From: Magicicada septendecula
Taxonomy: Eukaryota > Arthropoda > Insecta > Hemiptera > Cicadidae
Assembly: GCA_034769895.1 (NCBI GenBank)
Contig: CM068367.1
Coordinates: forward strand, 112,576,654 to 112,640,653
Reading direction: 5' to 3'
DNA length: 64,000 bases
The number at the start of each line of letters is the position of its first letter. Position 1 is the stretch's first letter. Position numbers and translations under genes: made by a program. Positions 36,988 through 46,617 of this stretch are shown here, one piece after another. The notes beneath the pieces were generated by a model, which did no database searches, was not told where the DNA came from, and saw only the letters and a list, made by a program, of their open reading frames with translations.

Positions 36988-37358
36988 TGTTGTTCTTCCA
37001 CCAGGTGACGTCACGCGTCAACAATAGCTGATCGCTAGGTTAAGCGCGGAAAGCCGGAGTGGCCCCCCTGGGCTCCATAACTATAAAGCCTACAAACTTG
37101 AAATTCGGCACGTATGTTCCCCTTGGCTTCTAGGTGCTCGCTAAGAAAGGGTGGATATTACTATTGTTTACGTTTTTGTCTGGTTACGTCACCGCTCTGA
37201 CGCCCGGTTGACACAAGTGCCTTGGCAACCGGACCTAATAATAACTACGGTGCGTGTGAAGATGCGCGTGTGTGAAATGCTTGCTCATTGGAAATAACCG
37301 ATACAGTTGTCGACTTCTTCTTCTTCATTCAAGAATTAGATGAATAAATTTATCTGTT
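36988..37358. mobile_element. Copy-2-specific ~370-bp insertion of unknown type
   Basis: Copy 1 lacks this stretch (homology is continuous across 11177-11183). It is GC-richer than its surroundings and contains the palindrome tgacgtca near its left end. Another segment (cttgaaattcggcacgtatg) resembles widespread arthropod dispersed repeats. No clear target duplication or termini; it could instead be a deletion in copy 1. Confidence 0.5.
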
Positions 37359-37446
37359 CTGATGGTGTTCTTTTCGTGGTTTCCAACAACTCTCTCTTTC
37401 AACCCACAAAAAGTGATTTTCCTGTATTTCATATTTCAAACGTACA

Positions 37447-37613
37447 TATGTTGTGACGGCAGCGGTATGCGAACATCATCTCTCCGGTACCAGCGGTGGA
37501 CGAGGCGAGCCAATCCGGCATCAGCAGCCGCCGAGACGTGACCAACTGCGTGTTCGGAGCTAGCGAATCAGCGATCCCGGTTAGTTAATAAAACCCGGGC
37601 CGGCAGAAAATTT
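37447..37613 (+). mobile_element. Miniature LTR element: end of internal region
   Basis: From about 37485 this matches 40140-40262, the 3' part of the internal region of the tandem LTR element, and runs into the first bases of an LTR (tgcgcac, 37614). A Jockey element is inserted there. Confidence 0.75.
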
Positions 37614-37620
37614 TGCGCAC

Positions 37621-39416
37621 TTCCCTGAGGAAGTCTCTCTTCTCGCTCGCGATAGGAATTACTTCCGGAAACGTTGCCAGAGGACCCGTGATCCGGCCGA
37701 TAAGGCAGCATACAATCGGCTCACCGGACGACTGCGCGGCAGTCTGAAGGCGTTCCGACGTAGCTGTTGGGAACTCGACGTGGCCCGAACGGGGGATGCG
37801 GACCCGCAATCTCCACCCGTACAGAATACCTACCGCATTGACGGGACGGAGGCGCCGACCTCCACTTCCCGCCATTGTTGGACCGTTCGGTCGACTCCTG
37901 GGTCGCCCGGAGGAGAAGGCCGAGTACTTGGGCTTGTGTTTCGAGCGACAGTTCGCTCCCAACCCGCCCATGGACTGGGACTTCGACGAACAAGTCGAGA
38001 TGGCTGTGGAAGACTTTCTGTCTCTTCCGATCACGGCGGAGCCCGAACCCATCACTTTGGAAGAGGTCTCAGATCGGCTCGCTGAATTTCAGCCAAGAAA
38101 ACTCCAGGCCTGGACGGTGTTACCAACACCGCTCTACGACTTCTTCCCGAGCCTGGAGTTCAATTCTTGACTGATTTGTTCAACGCGTGTCTTAGACTGG
38201 CCTACTTTCCCAAGAAATGGAGAAAGGCGACGGTTATCGTGATCCCGAAGCAGGGAAAGGATACCACCCGCTCGGAAAACCTCCGGCCTATCAGCCTGCT
38301 CTCCGCTACGTCCAAGGTTTTTGAGCGCCTCGTACAGCGTCGTGTACGAGAACATCTAACCAACTTTGACGTGCTGGTCCCCGAACAGTTCGGCTTTCGT
38401 GTGGGGCATTCGACCACTCATCAACTGATGAGACTGGTGGAAAGCATCACGGAAGCCGGGTGTCGGAGAGAACGGACCGTTGGCTGTTTCTTAGATGTTG
38501 AGAAAGCCTTCGACAGCGTATGGCATGATGGCCTGTTATTCAAACTTAGGGAAGTCCAGCTCCCGGACTGCTACCTCCATCTGGTTGCTAGCTTTCTGAC
38601 GGAGAGGACCTTCTGCGTGAGAGTTGGCGATTCAGTCTCTTCCGAGAGACGAATCACAGCCGGCGTCCCTCAAGGTAGTGTTCTAGGCCCCCTTCTGTTC
38701 TCGATCTACGTCAACGACGTGCCGAGACAGCCTGGAGTCCAGATGGCCCTCTTCGCTGACGACACGGCCGTATTTACGGCCGATCGTCATGAGGAAAGGG
38801 CCGTCCTACGACTGCAGCGCCAGCTCGACACGCTCGTGGACTGGACCGAGAATTGGAGAGTGCAACTCAACGCTACCAAGAGTGTAGCCGTCGAATTCTC
38901 TAAGCGACGGAAGAACCCCGTTAGGCAGCTACGTATCGGCAGAACGTACTTGCGCTGGTCCAACGAGGTCAAGTACCTCGGCTTACACCTTGACCGTCGG
39001 CTCACCTGGCTTACCCACGCACAGACAGTTCTTAAGCGAGCATCCACTCGCCTGTGCGCACTGTTTCCACTCCTGATCAGCTCAGCCATGACCAGGAAAT
39101 TGGGTAGGATCTGCTGCCGGTCATTACCTACGCCTGCCCGGTCTGGGGTTACCTCGCCGCAATGCATAAAAAGAAGTTGCAGAGCGTCCTCGACAGGGGG
39201 CTTCGGCTAGCGGCCAAAGTCCCCCGTCGCTTCTCATCTCGCCTTCTAAGGAGAGGACTTGGCGTCCGCTCCTTAGACGACACTTTCAGGCGGCTTGCAC
39301 GCAAATTTTATGCACGTGCGGCGAGCTTCCCAAGCAATCCTCTAGTGACTGGGCTGGGAAGGTACCGTATACGTCCAGGTGATTCGTGGAAACGCCCTCG
39401 GTGTATACTGCGCTAG
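37621..39416 (+). pseudogene. Jockey A ORF2 fragment (RT)
   Basis: The frame starts with RCQRTRDPADKAAYN-type linker sequence, shifts near 37830-37900, then reads AEYLGLCFERQFAPNP. From 38167 the RT is open: RPISLLSATSKVFERLVQRR, FLDVEKAFDSVWHD, AGVPQGSVLGPLLFSIYVND and FADDTAVFTAD. A small deletion near 39110 shifts the frame. The C-terminus continues at 39162 (RGLGVRSLDDTFRRLARKFY) to the stop at 39416. The endonuclease domain is absent. Confidence 0.88.
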
Positions 39417-39566
39417 TGTAGGCTAGCACAACAGCCGAGAATCGGCCTGCTATAGAGTACGCGCCCTACTTGGGCAGGGCCACGAGGCAGGAGCTCCAGA
39501 AGGTAGCTCGGAACTCAGTTACCGTGCGGTTCGTCTCTGCGACGCACAACCGCAAAGCCCAGAGCG
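37621..39566 (+). mobile_element. Jockey-clade non-LTR element A, 5'-truncated
   Basis: The insertion is flanked by aaattttgcgcac on both sides (37608-37620 and 39567-39579), a 13-bp (possibly 10-13) target duplication. It starts inside the linker between endonuclease and RT and ends after a ~150-bp 3' UTR, as expected of incomplete target-primed reverse transcription. Confidence 0.85.
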
Positions 39567-39572
39567 AAATTT

Positions 39573-39933
39573 TGCGCACTCTTCATCGCCACGCCATCGG
39601 ACGCACTTCATCTCCTCTCCTCTCTCGGACGACATCGGCGCGGAGTGAGCCGGAAGGAACTGCCGAAGAATAGAACCGGCGTTCTTGCGCCTTCGCCCTC
39701 CAGTTCCGCGCCAACGATGGATTTCGCTGGGCCGGCAGCCGACTCTACAACCGGTGCCGAAAGAAGAGGAGGACTGCAGTACGCCACGAACAGCGGGCGC
39801 AGCCGCCGAACATCTCAGCGCGGCACTACCAACATCACCGTTCTCGCCACTCGGTCCTTTTTAGGGCCACCAAAATAACTAGAGTGTACGATTGGCGCCA
39901 TTTGTCATGGGGCAAGCCTTTTGTCCGGTGACA
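39573..39933 (+). repeat. LTR 1 of tandem miniature LTR element
   Basis: Starts TGCGCACTCTTCATCGCC and ends CCGGTGACA, i.e. TG...CA. It is 361 bp and nearly identical to 40263-40621 and 63308-63668. The next two bases are followed by a primer-binding-site-like sequence. Confidence 0.8.
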
Positions 39934-40262
39934 AGTGGCGCCCAACGTGGGGCGACGATCATCTTGCGGATGCAAGATCCAGCCACGCCAGCGAGTTACC
40001 AGCCGGCAAACCAAACAACATGGCGCCCAACAGACACCTCCACAACATCTGGAGAAGAGCAGTAGGCTGGCTACCGGAGAGCATTCAAGACCCGGGGACG
40101 TTGTGGCAACAGCGATTCATTACGTCTGCTCTCCGGGACCAGCGGTGGACGAGGGGAGCCAATCCGGCATCAGCAGCCGCCGAGACGTGACCAACTGCGT
40201 GTTCGGAGCTAGCGAATCAGCGATACCGGTTAGTTAATAAAACCCGGGCCGGCAGAAAATTT
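39934..40262 (+). mobile_element. Miniature LTR element internal region (TRIM-like)
   Basis: Only 329 bp separate two LTRs. The region begins with tggcgcccaacgtggggc (39936-39953), a typical tRNA primer-binding-site pattern just inside a 5' LTR. It encodes no gag or pol and ends with a G/A-rich stretch before the next LTR. This is the layout of a terminal-repeat retrotransposon in miniature, which would depend on a partner for proteins. Confidence 0.7.
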
Positions 40263-40621
40263 TGCGCACTCTTCATCGCCACGCCATCGGACGCACTTCA
40301 TCTCCTCTCCTCTCTCGGACGACATCGGCGCGGAGTGAGCCGGAAGGAACGGCCGAAGAATAGAACCGGCGTTCTTGCGTCTTCGCCCTCCAGTTCCGCG
40401 CCAGCGATGGATTTCGCTGGGCCGGCAGCCGACTCTACAACAGGTGCCGAAAGAAGAGGAGGACTGCAGTACGCCACGAACAGCGGGCGCAGCCGCCGAA
40501 CATCTCAGCGCGGCACTACCAACATCACCGTTCTCGCCTCTCGGTCCTTTTTAGGGCCACCAAAATAACTAGTGTACGATTGGCGCCATTTGTCATGCGG
40601 CAAGCCTTTTGTCCGGTGACA
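40263..40621 (+). repeat. LTR 2 of tandem miniature LTR element
   Basis: 359 bp, same ends as LTR 1. It is followed by a second internal region (40622-40786) with a one-base-changed binding site (tggcgtccaacgtggggc). So the unit is LTR-internal-LTR-internal in tandem with a period of ~690 bp. Confidence 0.8.
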
Positions 40622-40944
40622 AGTGGCGTCCAACGTGGGGCGACGATCATCTTGCGGATGCAAGATCCAGCAACGCCAGCGAGTTACCAGCCGGCAAACC
40701 AAACAACATGGCGCCCAACAGACATCTCCACAACATCTGGAGAAGAGCAGTAGGCTGGCTACCGGAGAGCATTCAAGACCCGGGGACACACACAAGTTCA
40801 ATGGCTGTGCGGGACGAAGGGCTTGTCCGTCGCCCGCTCGTGCACTACGTTCCGAGCTTCAGATAGAGCTCCTGCCGTAGGGACTACTGATCATCTGGGT
40901 TTAGGGTGTGCCCTGCTACCGGCCGTGGGTTTTCAATTAATTAT

Positions 40945-43656
40945 TTAATTGAGGGTGAGTGTTCGCCGAGGCCGGGTCCGAGATTCTGCTGGCACAGATT
41001 GGTAGCGACCGAGGGCGCTAATGAGATGGTTGCCCTCGAATCGGGCGGAGCGACGATAGAATTTTCGGGACAGTGTCCGTATAGTGGCGTTCAGGGAACG
41101 GACACGCAGGGAGTCACGGATAGTTTTATTAGATGTCAGATAATGGGCTTTGCATGCCCAGCGCAATCCTCGGTCGAGGAGAGACTGAAGCTTTCGCTTA
41201 TGGGTCTTGGCCAAGTAGCCCCAAACGGGCATGGCGTAGGTAACCATCGGCGCCACATAAGTGGAGACGATAAGCTTCCCTAGGCGGCGGGTCATGGCGT
41301 TGCTACATAGTATGGGTCGGAGTTGATAGAGTCGATGGGCGGTCTTTCGGGCTACTTGTGCAGAGTGTGTCCGCCAGGTGAGACGTCGGTCGAGGTGAAC
41401 CCCGAGGTACCTGACCTCTCGAGACCAGGGCAGAAGTGTATCGCCTACGTAGAGTCTGTCGGGAAGCCTAAAGCGTCTGGAGAAGACTACTGCTGTGCTC
41501 TTGGCTGCGTTGATGGCAACTCTCCATTTCTTTGCCCACTCAACGCATTCGTCCAATTGTTCCTGGAGCCAGATAACGGCCGTCTCAGCACGACGGTCGA
41601 CAGCATATACTGCCGTGTCGTCGCCGAACATGGCCAACCTGGTGTCAGGCAACTTGGGTACGTCGTTGACGTACACAGAGAAAAGCAGGGGGCCCAAGAC
41701 ACTTCCCTGAGGTACACCAGCAGTAATAGCCCTTTCCGAAGAAAGGGTGTTATCAACTCTCACGCGAAAGGTTCTGTTCCGAAGAAAGCTAGCAATCAGA
41801 TGAAGGTAGCAATCCGGAAGCAGAATCTCCGTGAGTTTGTAAAGTAGGCCTGGATGCCAAACACGATCGAAAGCCTTCTCGACATCAAGGAAAACGGCGA
41901 CGGTCTGCTCTCGCGAGCAACCGGCCTCGGCCACGGTCTCCACGAAACGCATCAATTGATGCGTCGAGGAGTGCCCAGCACGAAAACCGAATTGCTCGGA
42001 GACCAGAATATCGAACCGTTGAAGGTGATCCGTTAGCCGCCGCTGGACTAGTCGTTCGAAGACTTTCGAAGTGGACGACAGCAGGCTGATAGGCCGGAGG
42101 TTCTCGGCGAACTTGTGGTCTTTTCCCGGCTTCGGGATCATCGTGACCGTAGCCGAACGCCATTTCTTAGGAAAGTAGGCGAATCGGAAGCAAGCATTGA
42201 ACAAGTCGACCAGGAAGCGAACTCCCCGGTCCGGAAGTCTCTGTAGGGCGGTGTTAGTAAAACCGGTCCGGTCCAGGGGTCTTCCGGGGCCGAAGCGCTA
42301 AAAGCCTGTCCGTTACCTCTTCCACCGAAGTGGGTTCGGGTTCGGATGTGATCGGGCTGCCGAGAGAAGCCTCAACTTCGGCTTCTATCTCCTCGTCGGA
42401 GTCTGGGTCCCCGGACGGGTTAGGAGCAAATTGAAGCTCCAGGTACCCGGCCAGGAACTCTGCTTCTCGTTCGGCTTGGCAAGGGGATGTCCACCAGGTC
42501 CGTTGATGGCCGGGAGTGGAGGACGGCGCCTCTTCCCGGTCATCGCGGTAGGTATCCTGTAAACGGAGGAGTCGCCCTCCGGTGCATCGTCTGCAATTTT
42601 GGCGACCGTAAATTTCCAGCAGCTTCGTCGGAAGGCCTGCAAGTCACGACGTAACTTGCCGGCCGCCCGATTGAAGCTGGCCTTGTCGTCCGGATCTCGC
42701 GTCCGCTGCCACCGTCTCCGAAGTCTGTTCTTCTCTAAAGCGAGAAGACGGACTTCTTCTGGGATCCGGTGATAATCGGGCGTGAGATTAGGCTTCATCC
42801 GTGAGCACACGCCGACGGAAGAGACCACGGCATCATCGAACAAGGCGACCGCCTCGTCGATGTGCTGAGTGGTATCAAGCGGAACCTCCTCGGGAAGCCT
42901 GCGACAAAAGGCAGGCCCGAAGCGGTCCCACTCGACCACTCGTCGCGCTGCTCTCCCAATCGTGTGACGGGTAGGTACGTGCACCTCGATGGGACAATGG
43001 TCAGAGGACAGTTCCGTTAACACGGATACCTCAATCTGGTTGACAACTCCCTTGACAACTGCAATGTCTAGTATGTCAGGTCGGGCTCCAGGTCGGAGGG
43101 GATAGTGCGTGGGTAGTACGGGTCCGTAGGCGCGCAGTCGGTGGTCGTGAAGGTACCTGCTAAGCGCCCTCCCGGATGGCGTAGTCAGTCGACTACCCCA
43201 ATCGGGGTGTTTGCAGTTCAGGTCACCTGCAAGAATTACCTTCCTGTGCGCACTGAAAATTGCGGACAGGTCGGCGTCTAGAACTGGTTTGGTCGGCGGT
43301 TTGTAAGCCGAAACCAGGAGGACACCTCCGAGAACTCCGGAGAGTTCAACGGCTGTGGCCTCGATATTTTGGCGAGGAGGCAAGACCACGCGGTGATGTG
43401 CAATGCAACGTTTCACCGCTATGGCCGTGCCACCCCCCGCGTTCCGCCCAGGTCTATCGTCCCTGTAAAACGCATAGTTGGGCAATCTCACGTTGTTGTT
43501 GGCCCTAAGCCAGGTCTCAGAGAGGAGAAGCACGTCGGGCTTGCGACGGGCTAGGAACTCTCTAAGTTCCTCGAGTTTGGGCAGAAGGCTGTTGGCGTTC
43601 CACGCTATAATGGAAAGGTCGCGCTTAATGGAGGTAATTCTGTTAGCGTGGAGCAT
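40945..43656 (-). pseudogene. Jockey B ORF2 (endonuclease-RT), frameshifted
   Basis: From the ATG at 43656: an APE-like endonuclease with DLSIIAWNANSLLPKLEELR, LLLSETWL, AGDLNCKHPDWGS and SSDHCPIEVH. A linker follows, then frameshifts near 42500-42250. The RT (from 42204) has RPISLLSSTSKVFERL, FLDVEKAFDRVWHP and AGVPQGSVLGPLLFSVYVND. The catalytic box is MFGDDTAVY, with Gly where other copies in this window have FADD. The stop is at 40945. The start ATG overlaps the ORF1 stop as TAATG. Confidence 0.9.
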
Positions 43657-45338
43657 TACAGAAGACCTATGGCGGCTGCAGCTTCCGCGAGGAGGAGGAA
43701 CTTTTCAGTCGGGGTCGCCGTGCGAAGACGCTCCCGGATTGATCGATAGAGACGGGCCACTTCTTCGAGGTCATATTCCTCGAGAAAAGACTTTACCTCG
43801 GCTAGAGCTGAGGGGGATGTGGACGACGAGGAAGTTGATGGGGCAGGGTCGCTGCGGGCGGCGGCAGCATAGCTGCGGGCTGAATTCACCCGAGATGTGT
43901 TCCTGGGTGGGCGCTCGGTCCTTTCAGCTGCAGGACGGGGCTCTACTCTGGACTGCCGAGCAACCCCAGCGCCGGAGCGCTGCGTTGGTCTGGTTTGCGG
44001 TTTCTGGGCAGGGGGAGCGGGAGCAGCGTTTTCCTTTTTCTTCTGCTTCTTCTTCTTCCTATTCTTGGGTTTGTAGCGAGCCGCGGGTTGGGGAGATTCT
44101 GACCTCTCAGGGAATGGCTCGACTACTTCCGGGGCAAGTTCCTCGTCAATTGGAACGGGCTGATCTAGGGCCGATGCTGGCGTAGCATGCTCTTCCCGAG
44201 CAGGTGGGGACGATGCACGTGGCTGAGCACGTGGGCGAGGTCGGGCGGGAGGTTGTGGCACAGATGAGCTGACCTTCTCCGGGAGACGGGGAAAGGCAGC
44301 ACGATCCGGGACGACTGGAAGCTGCTGGCGGGCAGGAGGGTTGTTCCTGTCCGCTACCTGCCTCAGATGCTGCTAGAAAACCCAGCATCCTCGGTAATTT
44401 GCCGAGTGAGGTTCACCGCAATTAATGCAAAAGCGGCGCCCCGCAGTCGGCAATTGACAGGCCTTGGTCGGATGCGGCTTCCCGCATCTGACGCAGGCCT
44501 CTGCGTTATGGTAGCTGTCCGAGCCGTGCCCGAACCGTTGGCAACGATGGCACTGCGGGACGTGGCCAGCTTCGCGGCTTCTTTCAACTTTTATCTTCAG
44601 CCCACAAAGACTGGTCAGGCCCAGCAGTCTGTCTGCCTGTTCCCCCTTCAGGATGATCACCCGGAGGAGGGGTAACTTACGCCTGGGTCCGTAAGTGGTG
44701 TAGAGCCTAATGCTCTCCTTGATCGGGAAACCGGGTTGGCGGAGCTCGTCCGCCACCTCGTCTGGATCGGTGTCCTCGTCCAGGCCGCGAATAATCAGCC
44801 GGACATTAGCCGCCTTCTCGTACGTGAAAGTATGGAATTGCAGGCCATTACCTTGTAAAAACAAGTAGACGGCACGGCACTCTTCGTCCGTCGCACAGCT
44901 AACACGCAGACTGTCCCTTCCACGAAGAGACATCTGTACGTCCGCCGAGAGACGAACGCCGAGCCGGAGGCGTCTGGAAAAGTCAACGACTTTCTTGACG
45001 CCGTTGACGAACAAGGGCGGAGGGCGGCTTCTGCGGGAAGGAGCATCTAGATCTAGCTCCGGTTCATCGGGGAGCGGAGTTTTCTCCGCTTTCCGCTTTT
45101 TCTTAGATGTAACTACAGTAAAAGACGACCCAGGCGTGGGCTGGGACGTAGTACACGTCGGGGCAGGAGTACCCCCAGAGACAACGGTGGACACGGCCGA
45201 GACCGATTGGCGGCCCTGAGAAGGACCACTGCACGAACCGACCGAGTCGGGGACAGGGCCGGGGCCTACTGATGAAGCATTGGATTGGCCCTTAGCAGGA
45301 CCATTCCGCTGCCCGGCCGCAACGCGACGGTCGCCCAT
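43654..45338 (-). pseudogene. Jockey B ORF1 (gag-like, zinc knuckles), frameshifted
   Basis: The first frame (45338-44373) has the PRE_C2HC-type segment (FHTFTYEKAANVRLIIRGLD, TTYGPRRKLPLLRV). Zinc knuckles follow: CHRCQRFGHGSDSY (the fourth ligand is Tyr instead of Cys), CVRCGKPHPTKAC and CINCGEPHSANYRGC. After a frameshift (44373-44261) the proline-rich tail continues to LLLAEAAAAIGLL and the stop at 43654. ORF1 proteins of Jockey elements bind element RNA. Confidence 0.85.
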
Positions 45339-45560
45339 CGCGTTTTACCAAAGGTATTCGGGCCGAAGCCCTCCTACTGGGATTGTTAACCCGCTTAGCG
45401 CCGGTATTGGAGGCCGCACCACGACTAGGCGAAGCGACCGACCGCTACCGGCAGGGGCCTAACTTAGCCTACGCCAAGCTAAGCTGGCGATGCCACCAAA
45501 AGCCGCGGGGAAAACAGTAAATAGGGCTTACCTGAAGCGATCCCTCGAAGTAACCCCCCC

Positions 45561-45589
45561 AAAAAAAAAAAAAAAAAAAAAAAAAAAAA
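45561..45589. repeat. Poly(A)/poly(T) tract in Jockey B leader
   Basis: A run of 29 A on the plus strand, preceded by seven C. In element B orientation this is poly(T) in the 5' leader. Confidence 0.95.
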
Positions 45590-46116
45590 CAGGTCCACTG
45601 GTCCGGAGCTTCGCGAAAGCCACAAACACCACACAGCACTGACACTGGTCCACTGCACTTTGCCGCCTTTTGGCACCGGGAGGCACACTACACTCGGTAC
45701 ACACCAGCCGACACCAGACCGCGAACGGCTACTGCCGCCAAGAGACTCGCACACGCGCACACGAAAACTACCACGAACACAAGCCGAAGCAACCGATTCA
45801 CCCGGACTAGTCGAGTCTGCTGCCACGCGGCCCTAACAAGGGACGCTGAAGGCGGTCGCACGACCCACGAATGCGTGGCCGCAGCTAGCTTGGCTTCACT
45901 CTTGTCGTTACTGGACCGGCACTGCAGGTGATCCTGGAGTTTTCAACACCTTCAGCCGTGAAGACCTTTCTGCCGGCGCAAGCTAGGGCGGGAGTACCAA
46001 CCGCCAGCAAAGTTCTTCGTTAGAAGTCCGCAGTCCACGTCAATCTCGGAAGAGAGCTCCTGGATGTGATGAAGTCAGCAGCTAGACGAAGAATGTCGGT
46101 CTGGTCTGGTCTGCAG

Positions 46117-46470
46117 AGACCCGGGGAAGTTGTGGCAACAGCGATTCATTACGTCAGCATTGCATGCATGCATGCATGCATTACATGCATGCATTATGGA
46201 TGCGGGGTGTCTTTGCACCCGTGGCTTGATTGCAGCATCTGGATCGTGTCCAATGGCTGCCAGAAGTAAACATAGTGCTGGTACATGTCGACTGGTTACC
46301 TAAGACTGGAAAAGGAAACCGCCAACCAGTTAACTGAGAAGGCGGGGGAGTATAACTGTTATTTGTTTAATGCACTGCCGCTGGTACCGATTCGAGCAAC
46401 AGATGTTGCCCGTTTCAAGTCCAGTCAGCAGACGCCCTGAGGGCGTCGGTCGCTCCCCGCGAGGCGGAGA
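46117..46470. other. Miniature LTR remnant, ATGC repeat and unidentified sequence
   Basis: 46117-46156 continues the miniature LTR internal region interrupted by Jockey B. 46158-46195 is a tgca/catg palindromic tandem. The rest, up to the start of the Jockey C 3' region, is not recognised. GC-rich hairpins (cgccctgagggcg near 46430) may belong to the Jockey C 3' UTR. Confidence 0.5.
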
Positions 46471-46617
46471 GCCTCCGTGCCAGTGAATGATGACAGCGAC
46501 AAGCAGCCGGCTCAGCGTGCTAGGAGGTGGACAGGAAGGAGAGAAGGACAGTTTGGTGAAATACTCTGGTCTAGGACTGATGATTACTTGTTTGTATTTA
46601 ATTTAAAGAGGATGGCG

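Larger units (their letters stand above)
40787..46116 (-). mobile_element. Jockey-clade element B, near full length with target duplication
   Basis: This 5330-bp minus-strand insertion is flanked by agacccgggga (40776-40786 and 46117-46127). The interrupted miniature LTR internal sequence resumes after it (ccgggga.gttgtggcaacag). It contains a 5' leader (46116-45339), ORF1, ORF2 and a ~155-bp 3' UTR ending in a short GT run. Both ORFs have frameshifts. Confidence 0.88.

Noticed and set aside
37796-38174. Several overlapping ~100-codon ORFs as separate small genes
   Set aside because: They are frame-shifted readings of one broken Jockey ORF2.
39645-40568. Repeated 77-codon ORF beginning MSRKE in each LTR
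   Set aside because: It lies inside the LTR, is duplicated only because the LTR is, lacks its upstream context in the third copy, and has no recognisable domain.
41323-41847. 174-codon plus-strand ORF opposite Jockey B RT, and similar ORFs at 43478, 50662-50846, 51668 and 60257
   Set aside because: GC-rich antisense frames of recognised retroelement proteins.
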